From: Nemertoderma westbladi
Lineage: Eukaryota; Xenacoelomorpha; Nemertodermatida; Nemertodermatidae
Direction of reading: 5' to 3'
Assembly: GCA_032718475.1 (NCBI GenBank)
Contig: JAUCBJ010006027.1
Span: forward strand, 1-53,551
Length of the DNA: 53,551 nucleotides
In this document: positions 32,101 through 44,100 of the stretch, in pieces
Layout of the letters: each line of letters starts with the position of its first letter
Position numbering within the stretch: the first letter of the stretch is position 1
The notes under the pieces: generated by a model
What the model was told of the DNA's origin: nothing
The model's input: the letters and a program-made list of their open reading frames with translations, nothing else
The model's database searches: none
Position numbers and translations under genes: made by a program

Positions 32101-35100
32101 CTAGTTGTCCTGTGGTCCACTCTATGTCTACTGCCGACGCCCCTTAGCGGCCACCGCGGGGATTCATCACGTCGTAACTGTGGCGGCTCATCACGCCGCA
32201 ACTGAGGCGGCTCATCTCGTCGTAACTGTGGCGGCGCTTCTATCTTGGCGGGACTCGGGAGGTCGTTGATTAAACCCAGGGCTTTCTCGAACAACGGCCT
32301 GGTTTCGTTAGTGAGCGCTTCGTGGGAGAACTTGCACTTGTCGCCGGCGTAGCAGGTTGCGTTGGTGTGGAAGAACTTACACGGGTAGGTTAGATGGAGG
32401 TAAGGGCACTTCCCATCGTCCCCTCTTTGGCAATGACCTTCCAGGTAATATTTACACAATTCGGTTCTGCAAAAAATATAAGTTGAAGTCATAAATTGCT
32501 TGTTGTATCTGGGAACTCGTTACTATAGAGTTATGAAGACTATTAGGGAGCAGGTTACTTACACGTTATTCCACAAAAAATAATCGAAAGTCAAAGTCAA
32601 TAGAACAGGTTACAGTTTCATTGAATTATTGGTCGTAATCAGCTGTTATAGGGAATGACAACTCCGCTCCGTAAGTCACTGTTATTTAATTACCCACCGT
32701 GGGCAATTAATACTCACTTACAACATCAGAACATAACGTTTTGAATAAATTTTCTATAATCTAAAAGAATTCCGGACGACTCACTTTAACACGGAAGGAA
32801 CATTCTCGGAATCGTAAGTAACTCGTTTAAACCGCGACACGTCGGCCTCAGGGCCGCCGGTAACATCGGCCGTCGGGGGCGGGGTCCCTCGTCCACGGTC
32901 GTCGCCGTAGTTCTCCCGGACTCGTCGCGGCGGGAAACGAACCGCGTGTTTGAAGTTACACGTATCGCCCTGGGAAAAGTGAGAGAAAATAATTGGTAAA
33001 TTAGCAACATCATCATCTACACCATGGCGTGCGGTGAGCTAAATAAAATAGCTTGAGTTGAGCTAAATATCGTGTGGTGAGCTAAATTAGAACAATTTAC
33101 TTGAAACTAGAATCTTTCAAATGAACTTACCCGCTCACAAAACCCGCGATTGGAGAAATGTCTGCAGACACTGCGGAGATCGTGTCTGTCGGACGGCGGT
33201 CGTCGGAAGGTTGTGATCCGATCGCGTTGCGACACATCCGATCTGTAATCCCGCGATCTGCGATCCCTGTCCGACTCTGCGGATCTGCCGTCGAAGTCCC
33301 GACGAGGTTTCGTCTCGTCTAGTCGGGGTTTCTTCTTCGCAGCCCGGTCCGATGGGTTCCGAAATGTTCCCTGGAAGCGGAAATGGAAAATATAAGTAAT
33401 AATTCTAGAGTTTTTCTATTTACTCGCAGAAACTTTAGAAAATAATACTGATAACAGATGGGAGAGACCTTTAGACTAAATCAAAATTCATACCTCTCCA
33501 CTCCAGGGAAATATCGACGTAAATAACATCTGATTACTTTCAAAAATGAAACTTTAAAACCTGTTCTATTTACTTTACTTTAGTTTATTGTTTTGGTTAG
33601 ATTAATGAATATAATTCGCAGAGACGATATATTAATTCGGCCGTGACGGGATTGCGTCCAGCCACCCCCCCCCCCCCCCCCCCCCTCTCTCTACACCCCC
33701 AGTCCCCCACCCCTCTGCACCCCCCACCTCGCTGCCCCCCCCCACCCCTCTGCACCCACCGCCCCTCTGCCCCCCCCTCTCTGCACCCCCAGCCCCTCTG
33801 CACCCCCCCCCCCTCTGCCCCCCAGTCCCCCACCCATCTGCCCCCCCACCTCTCTGCCCCCCCCACCCCTCTGCACCCTTCTCATTAACAGAAAATTAAT
33901 CACATTCATTAATTTGAAAACTAAGAGCGATTTAATAAAAAGAAACAATATTCGCAATTTAGTAAATTAGTAAATTCGAATAGAATCGTATAAAAATTCA
34001 ACTAATAGACAAAGTAAATAATAGTAAATACAGAGATGTTGAGATACTAACGAGCTTCTCGTTACCAGCTACGCACACATCCATAGCGGATTCGTCTACC
34101 ATGGAGAGCAAGGTGGTCCGAGGTGCGGGATCTACTGGTTCCAACTCCTCCGAAGTAACAGACGGACTGGGTTCGTCCTCCCCGGAGGCGCCCGTCGGTG
34201 ACGTCATGGGAGGAGCCATCATCGGCATCATCATTGGTCCGTACGGCGTGTAACTATAGCGACAACGGAAATGAGTGTAACTATGGTAACGATGGTTAAG
34301 AGGACCAGTAAGTAAATATGATAAGAATGAGGGTTAATGAAACCATGGTAACAACTAACAACCATACTGTACTTAAATATAATCACTTAAAAATGTTCTA
34401 GAAACGTTTAATATTTCAATAAAGATTGTTCGTTCTGGTAATTAAACAGCGGTACTAACAATGGCATCATTCCTTGAATCATATTCATAGCCGCCATTGG
34501 GTGGTACATGTTGGGTCTCGGTGGAGACATCGCTTCCGGTGTAGAAGATTTCTGTAAGAAACCAAAGGAACAATAAATTATAGAATTGGTACTTTAGTTA
34601 TATTTAATTACAAAGGTCGGGAGACACAACCAAAACAATAAACCCCTAGTAGACCTACCGATCGGCGTCGGGAGAGCTAACCAAAACAATAAACCCCTAG
34701 TAGACCTACCGATCGGCGTCGGGAGAGCTAACCAAAACAATAAACCCCTAGGTAGACCTACCGATCGGCGTCGGGAGAGCTAACCAAAACAATAAACCCT
34801 TAGGTAGACCTACCGATCGACGTCTTCGCTTCTTCTTCGACTTCCGTCGCGGTTCAGGGTCATCCGAGGTCGCGGGTTTATCGTCGTCGTCAGCAGCGCC
34901 ATCCTCCTATAAGAACGAGCACAACGAGTGATTATTGGGTAAAGAAGCAGCAGAATGGATAATATCCATCCATCATACATTATATTCTCTATTAAACAAA
35001 CTTATAATTTATTATTGATACATAAAATAGCAGATGAGTTAATTTGTTTGTTTTGAACTTGTTGACTAACATAAGAAGTCATACAAGTCAGATATTGAGT

Positions 35101-38100
35101 TAGCAAAGCCAATATTGAGTTAGCTAAGCCAATATTGAGTTAGCTAAGCCAATATTGTGTTAGCCAAGCCAATATTGAGTTAGATAAGCCAATATTGAGT
35201 TAGCTAAGACAATATTGAGTTAGCCAAGCCAATATTGAGTTAGCTAAGCCAATATTGAGTTAACTAAGTCCATATTGAGTTAGCCAAGCCAATATTGAGT
35301 TAGCTAAGCCAATATTGAGTTAGCTAAGCCAATATTGAGTTAGCTAAGTCCATATTGAGTTAGCCAAGCCAATATTGAGTTAGCTAAGCCAATATTGAGT
35401 TAGCTAAGCCAATATTGAGTTAGCTAAGCCAATATTGAGTTAGCTAAGCCAATATTGAGTTAGCCAAGCCAACATTGAGTTAGCTAAGCCAATATTGAGT
35501 TAGCTAAGCCAATATTGAGTTAGCTAAGACAATATTGAGTTAGCCAAGCCAATATTGAGTTAGCTAAGCCAATATTGAGATAGCTAAGCCAATATTGAGT
35601 TAGCTAAGTCCATATTGAGTTAGCTAAGCCAATATTGAGTTAGCTAAGCCAATATTGAGATAGCTAAGCCAATATTGAGTTAGCTAAGACAATATTGAGT
35701 TGAGTTAGTTAAGCCAAAATATTGAGATAGCTAAGCCAATATTGAGTTAGCTAAGACAATATTGAGTTAGCCAAGCCAATATTGAGTTAGCTAAGCCAAT
35801 ATTGAGTTGGCTAAGCCAATATTGAGTTAGCGAAGTCCATATTGAGTTAGCTAAGCCAAGATTGAGTTAGCCAAGCCAATATTGAGTTAGCTAAGCCAAT
35901 ATTGAGTTAGTTAAGCCAAAATATGGAGATTGCTAAGCCAATATTGAGTTAGGTAAGATAATATTGAGTTAGCTAAGCCAATATTGAGTTAGCCAAGCCA
36001 ATATTGAGTTAGCTAAGCCAATATTGAGTTGGCTAAGCCAATATTGAGTTAGCGAAGTCCATATTGAGTTAGCTAAGCCAAGATTGAGTTAGCCAAGCCA
36101 ATATTGAGTTAGCTAAGCCAATATTGAGTTAGTTAAGCCAAAATATGGAGATTGCTAAGCCAATATTGAGTTAGGTAAGATAATATTGAGTTAGCTAAGC
36201 CAATATTGAGTTAGCTATGCCAATATTGAGTTAGCTAAACCAATATTGAGTTAGATAAGCCAATATTGAGTTAGCTAAGCCAATATTGAGTTGAGTTAGT
36301 TAAGCCAAAATATGGAGATTGCTAAGCCAATATTGAGTTAGGTAAGACAATATTGAGTTAGCTAAGCCAATATTGAGTTAGCTAAGCCAATATTGAGTTA
36401 GCTAAACCAATATTGAGTTAGATAAGCCAATATTGAGTTAGCTAAGCCAATATTGAGTTGAGTTAGTTAAGCCAAAATATGGAGATTGCTAATCCAATAT
36501 TGAGTTAGGTAAGACAATATTGAGTTAGCTAAGCCAATATTGAGTTAGCTAAGCCAATATTGAGTTAGCTAAACCAATATTGAGTTAGATAAGCCAATAT
36601 TGAGTTAGCTAAGCCAATATTGAGATAGCTAAGCCAATATTGAGTTAGCTAAGACAATATTGAGTTGAGTTAGTTAAGCCAAAATATTGAGTTAGCTAAG
36701 CCAATATTGAGATAGCTAAGCCAATATTGAGTTAGCTAAGACAATATTGAGTTGAGTTAGTTAAGCCAAAATATTGAGATAGCTAAGCCAATATTGAGTT
36801 AGCTAAGACAATATTGAGTTGAGTTAGTTAATCCAAAATATTGAGATAGCTAACCCAATATTGAGTTAGCTAAGCCTATATTGAGTTAGCTAAGCCAATA
36901 TTGAGTTAGCTAAGCCAATATTGAGTTAGCTAAGCCGCTATTGAGTTAGCTAAGCCAATATTGAGTTAGCTAAGCCAATATTTAGTTGGCTACGCCAATA
37001 TTGAGTTGGCTAAGCCAATATTGAGTTGGCTAAGCCAATATTGAGTTGGCTAAGCCAATATTGAGTTAGCTAAGCCGCTATTGAGTTAGCTAAGCCAATA
37101 TTGAGTTAGCATTTTCCAGTAACACCTAAACTAAGGCCCGGTCCACACTAAGTGTTAATGTTGCGGACACAAGTTGCCGTTCGCCGTCGAAGCGTATCTG
37201 CAATATTCTCTCAGATTTATTTTAAAAAAATTATGTACGCAGTTTCTCGAGTGTCCCGTTTGATATTATTGTTACTCTGGATTGTCTCACACGCACCGAA
37301 TTGTGTTTATCTTTATCTCCATGGTGATGATGTCGATGTCTTTTTTGCTTTCGTTTTTTCTTCTTAGGTTTTTCCTCTCCCAATTCCTAAAACAAAGAAA
37401 TACGATATCAAATATTTAATTATATAAATCCTAAGAGCAAATTCGCTAAGAATCTATTTTAACATTTTGTTTTCATTTTAACATATTTTAATATACTGTA
37501 ACGGTTAGCGGTGGCCCTATACTGTAACGGTTTGCGGTGGCCCTAATATACTGTAACGGTTAGCGGTGGCCCTATACTGTAAAGGTTAGCGGTGGCCCTA
37601 TCTTCTAATATACTGTAACGGTTAGCGGTGGCCCTATCTTCTAATATACTGTAACGGTTAGCGGTGGCCCTAATATACTGTAACGGTTAGCGGTGGCCCT
37701 ATCTTCTAATATACTGTAACGGTTAGCGGTGGCCCTATACTGTAACTGTTAGCGGTGGCCCTATCTTCTAATATACTGTAACGGTTAGCGGTGGCCCTAT
37801 ACTGTAACTGTTAGCGGTGGCCCTATACTGTAACGGTTAGCGGTGGCCCTAATATACTGTAACGGCTAGCGGTGGCCCTATCTTCTAATATACTGTAACG
37901 GCTAGCGGTGGCCCTATCTTCTAATATACTGTAACGGTTAGCGGTGGCCCTAATATACTGTAACGGTTAGCGGTGGCCCTATCTTCTAATATACTGTAAC
38001 GGTTAGCGGTGGCCCTATACTGTAACTGTTAGCGGTGGCCCTATCTTCTAATATACTGTAACGGCTAGCGGTGGCCCTATACTGTAACGGTTAGCGGTGG

Positions 38101-41100
38101 CCCTAATATACTGTAACGGCTAGCGGTGGCCCTATCTTCTAATATACTGTAACGGCTAGCGGTGGCCCTATCTTCTAATATACTGTAACGGTTAGCGGTG
38201 GCCCTATACTGTAACGGCTAGCGGTGGCCCTATACTGTAACGGTTAGCGGTGGCCCTATACTGTAACGGTTAGCGGTGGCCCTATCTTCTAATATACTGT
38301 AACGGCTAGCGGTGGCCCTATCTTCTAATATACTGTAACGGTTAGCGGTGGCCCTAATATACTGTAACGGTTAGCGGTGGCCCTATCTTCTAATATACTG
38401 TAACGGTTAGCGGTGGCCCTATACTGTAACTGTTAGCGGTGGCCTTATCTTCTAATATACTGTAACGGCTAGCGGTGGCCCTATCTTCTAATATACTGTA
38501 ACGGTTAGCGGTGGCCCTATCTTCTAATATACTGTAACGGTTAGCGGTGGCCCTATACTGTAACGGTTAGCTGTGGCCCTATACTGTAACGGTTAGCTGT
38601 GGCCCTATACTGTAACGGTTAGCGGTGGCCCTATACTGTAACGGTTAGCTGTGGCCCTATACTGTAACGGTTAGCGGTGGCCCTATCTTCTAATATACTG
38701 TAACGGTTAGCGGTGGCCCTATCTTCTAATATACTGTAACGGTTAGCGGTGGCCCTATACTGTAACTGTTAGCGGTGGCCCTATCTTCTAATATACTGTA
38801 ACGGCTAGCGGTGGCCCTATACTGTAACGGTTAGCGGTGGCCCTAATATACTGTAACGGCTAGCGGTGGCCCTATCTTCTAATATACTGTAACGGCTAGC
38901 GGTGGCCCTATCTTCTAATATACTGTAACGGTTAGCGGTGGCCCTATACTGTAACGGCTAGCGGTGGCCCTATACTGTAACGGTTAGCGGTGGCCCTATA
39001 CTGTAACTGTTAGCGGTGGCCTTATCTTCTAATATACTGTAACGGCTAGCGGTGGCCCTATCTTCTAATATACTGTAACGGTTAGCGGTGGCCCTATCTT
39101 CTAATATACTGTAACGGTTAGCGGTGGCCCTATACTGTAACGGTTAGCTGTGGCCCTATACTGTAACGGTTAGCTGTGGCCCTATACTGTAACGGTTAGC
39201 GGTGGCCCTATACTGTAACGGTTAGCGGTGGCCCTATACTGTAACTGTTAGCGGTGGCCCTATCTTCTAATATACTGTAACGGTTAGCGGTGGCCCTATA
39301 CTGTAACTGTTAGCGGTGGCCCTATACTGTAACGGTTAGCGGTGGCCCTAATATACTGTAACGGCTAGCGGTGGCCCTATCTTCTAATATACTGTAACGG
39401 CTAGCGGTGGCCCTATCTTCTAATATACTGTAACGGTTAGCGGTGGCCCTAATATACTGTAACGGCTAGCGGTGGCCCTATCTTCTAATATACTGTAACG
39501 GCTAGCGGTGGCCCTATCTTCTAATATACTGTAACGGCTAGCGGTGGCCCTATCTTCTAATATACTGTAACGGCTAGCGGTGGCCCTATCTTCTAATATA
39601 CTGTAACGGTTAGCGGTGGCCCTATCTTCTAATATACTGTAACGGTTAGCGGTGGCCCTATACTGTAACTGTTAGCGGTGGCCCTATCTTCTAATATACT
39701 GTAACGGCTAGCGGTGGCCCTATACTGTAACGGTTAGCGGTGGCCCTAATATACTGTAACGGCTAGCGGTGGCCCTATCTTCTAATATACTGTAACGGCT
39801 AGCGGTGGCCCTATCTTCTAATATACTGTAACGGTTAGCGGTGGCCCTATACTGTAACGGCTAGCGGTGGCCCTATACTGTAACGGTTAGCGGTGGCCCT
39901 ATACTGTAACGGTTAGCGGTGGCCCTATCTTCTAATATACTGTAACGGCTAGCGGTGGCCCTATCTTCTAATATACTGTAACGGTTAGCGGTGGCCCTAA
40001 TATACTGTAACGGTTAGCGGTGGCCCTATCTTCTAATATACTGTAACGGTTAGCGGTGGCCCTATACTGTAACTGTTAGCGGTGGCCTTATCTTCTAATA
40101 TACTGTAACGGCTAGCGGTGGCCCTATCTTCTAATATACTGTAACGGTTAGCGGTGGCCCTATCTTCTAATATACTGTAACGGTTAGCGGTGGCCCTATA
40201 CTGTAACGGTTAGCTGTGGCCCTATACTGTAACGGTTAGCTGTGGCCCTATACTGTAACGGTTAGCGGTGGCCCTATACTGTAACGGTTAGCTGTGGCCC
40301 TATACTGTAACGGTTAGCGGTGGCCCTATCTTCTAATATACTGTAACGGTTAGCGGTGGCCCTATCTTCTAATATACTGTAACGGTTAGCGGTGGCCCTA
40401 TCTTCTAATATACTGTAACGGTTAGCGGTGGCCCTATACTGTAACGGTTAGCGGTGGCCCTATCTTCTAATATACTGTAACGGTTAGCGGTGGCCCTATC
40501 TTCTAATATACTGTAACTGTTAGCGGTGGCCTTATCTTCTAATATACTGTAACGGTTAGCGGTGGCCCTATCTTCTAATATACTGTAACGGTTAGCGGTG
40601 GCCCTATCTTCTAATATACTGTAACGGTTAGCGGTGGCCCTAATATACTGTAACGGTTAGCGGTGGCCCTATCTTCTAATATACTGTAACGGTTAGCGGT
40701 GGCCCTATACTGTAACTGTTAGCGGTGGCCCTATCTTCTAATATACTGTAACGGCTAGCGGTGGCCCTATCTTCTAATATACTGTAACGGTTAGCGGTGG
40801 CCCTATCTTCTAATATACTGTAACGGTTAGCGGTGCCCTATACTGTAACGGTTAGCTGTGGCCCTATACTGTAACGGTTAGCGGTGGCCCTATACTGTAA
40901 CGGTTAGCGGTGGCCCTATCTTCTAATATACTGTAACGGTTAGCGGTGGCCCTATCTTCTAATATACTGTAACGGTTAGCGGTGGCCCTATCTTCTAATA
41001 TACTGTAACGGTTAGCGGTGGCCCTATCTTCTAATATACTGTAACGGTTAGCGGTGGCCCTATCTTCTAATATACTGTAACGGTTAGCGGTGGCCCTATC

Positions 41101-44100
41101 TTCTAATATACTGTAACGGTTAGCGGTGGCCCTATCTTCTAATATACTGTAACGGTTAGCGGTGGCCCTATCTTCTAATACCTCTTCCTGGTGCTCCGTT
41201 TTGTTCAACATTTCAACTTTCTCCGGAAGTTGTATTTCTTCTTCTTGATCAGTGAGTTCACCTTCTTCTTGGTCGCCACCGTTGGTCTCCATAGCAACTC
41301 CTACCGGTGCCTCAGCTACAACGGGAATTCCGCTACGTTCCTCCTGTTCCTCAACCGTTCGACGTTCCGATCTGTAAGATACAACAATGTAGTTTCGATC
41401 AACTATTTTTCACAAAGATTACTAACTAAATAAAACCGATAAATATGGTGTTTAACAAGAATACAGTAACAGCAGCAGTACAACGCAACGTTACGCTACG
41501 CCTACAACAAATAGAGATACTGAGTTTAGTTGAGCGTCGCTATAAGAACTAATAGTGTTAAATGTATCAATAATTCCCAATTAATTGCTAAACTCACGGA
41601 ACCAGGTAAAGTAAGTAGAATCAACTGCATAAAGCCGTATTACCTAAGTGTGCGAACTGAAATATAAAACTAATAATAAGAATTATTTTGTTATATTAAG
41701 AACTTCTTTTTTGATGTAGATGGGAATGCGAGCAAACCATGTGATCAAGATTAGCCTTGACATTAAACTCTGTTCTGTTGCCGTTGGGGATAGATGGCGA
41801 AGAAATGATGTTAACCTTAACCTTTTGTTTTATATGCCATAGCGGACGTGCTGCTGTACAGTAATACAATACCAACGATGTAATTAAACTTTCATTCATG
41901 AAAAGAAACACAAATATAAGAAATATAAACTGTGATGATATGATGGAATAGTGGACTCATAACTTAGTTAAGAGTTTCAGAGAAGATAAATTGCTTTGCT
42001 TACAAACATAAACCTTATTATTATAGTGAAATTCATCCTTATACAATTACCAGGTAAATGCAATTAATTATTAATTGCAAAATTTTTAATTTGTTAATTT
42101 TAAATAATAATATATTTTGGTTAACTTAGTGCCTTCTTTAGAAGCATATACAATTCCATGTAAAGCCACTAGAAGGTGTACTTGCGATAACCAGCTTATT
42201 CTATGAACATTCTGTGCCAAACCGCCAATACCATCCATCGTATTACGTTACCGCAAATAGTAGCACAAAGACGGTATGATTTACACAAACAAGAAACTTA
42301 CAAATCCCAAAGGCAATATGCCAGTATGTATCACCGCTATGTCGAGCCTTCTAGGTGCCCTGATTCTGACAACTGGAGAAGGCCTGAATTAACTAACCAA
42401 TCACAGTGTAATTCATATTAAATGGAGGGATTTCAATTGGAAGATTAGGTTATTAGCATCAGCTCTTACAGTGATGGAAGTTGGCTGGGCCAGGCTGGCC
42501 TGACTGACTGACCACAGCAGGTCAAAATTTAGAGAACAATTTAATAATATTTATAATAATAATAATAAATATCTGAATACATGCTCCTTAACATTAATAT
42601 TTAACATTATTTCGGGAATAAGTGGCTTACGGTGTTGCTAATCAGTGAATATGTACAGAAATATCAAGATAACAAACCAAACACATAGAATTATCAATGT
42701 TTTATGCATATTATACAAGGTTTAATTTGGTTAGCAGTAAACCTACCTGAAATAAATCTTAAACGCCAAGAACTTGGGTAAATTATATTCGCACAGCTCG
42801 AGCCGCAGTCATTCAAAACCCACTAACTAAAGCTGATGGTCAATTAATTTCAGCGGTATTATAATATCATGAATTCAATAAATAATCCTCCAAGATTCGA
42901 GTATTGAGTGAGATAGTCGTGGTACTACTTACTACTCAATGGGGAACTGAATGAAAGTTGAAACAGCTTAAACAACAATAAACCAATAAGCTACCATATA
43001 GTATTAAACAACGGTTAATTAAACAAAGACCCGACTAAAATACATTTTCAGTTATTGCTAGAGAAATCGTCTCACCTCAGATAAATGGGTATAACAGTTC
43101 TAGATATTGGTATTCTGTTTCTCATATCACAAGCTGGGAATTGGAATTGGAATATGCAATTTGTATTTAATCTTAATTTCTATTAATTATGCCAGGGAGT
43201 TATTTAAGATAAGGTGTGCTTGAAGGGGTGTGTGATGGTAATATCCTATTGGATTTTCAATGAGCAACTCAAACTGTTCATATGTAATACGATTATATTA
43301 CTTAATTATTATCAATTACAAATTATATTGATAAAACCAACGACTAACATTATTGTCAAAATGTATGTGGGAGAATGGGAGCAGAATACAGTAATCTAGA
43401 GGGCAATTTATTATATTGCATTCATATATCCAATAATAATTAATACATGGCCTATTTAACTAAATGTTACTAACGCTTTACAATCAATGCCTTGTTGTTG
43501 TTACCTTATAGAGTTGCGATGATTTTAAAGCATAGATTAGATTAACCAATTCAGTTCATGCTTATGATATGCATCTAAGTAATTGTTAATGAAGTCGAAA
43601 TATAGATGTCGTGAAATACGTAAATAAAAAATAAAGTACTAAGGACGAAGGTTGTTACCGCATTTCCATACATAATTATATTAAATTCTTGAAAGAAACA
43701 TTACTGAGGTAACTAAGTAGATATAGGTACATTATTATTAAATTAGCCCGGTTTTGATTCTGGAAATAAATTTATCTAATAGGTTAAAAAACATACATAT
43801 AATATTTATTTAAAAAATCAAATTAATTTTACATCCCCAATGTAAAAACACCAGTAACCATAACCATCGCAATTGCGATTGGAGTTAGGTCAAGTTAGCC
43901 TAATACATTCCTCCATTCTCATTTATCCATTTAGTCTCATAGTGTCAGTCAATTCCCCAAAGTCAGTCACTTAGACATTCAGTTCCCCACCCAATACCAG
44001 TCAGTTAGCCATTCAGTTTTCCACCCAATACCAGTCAGTTAGCCATTCAGTTCCCCACCCAATACCAGTCAGTTAGCCATTCAGTTCCCCACCCAATACC

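Noticed and set aside
33643-33957. Pro-rich and Gly-rich open frames in the C-rich tract.
   Set aside because: Low-complexity translation of a C/G run inside an intron.
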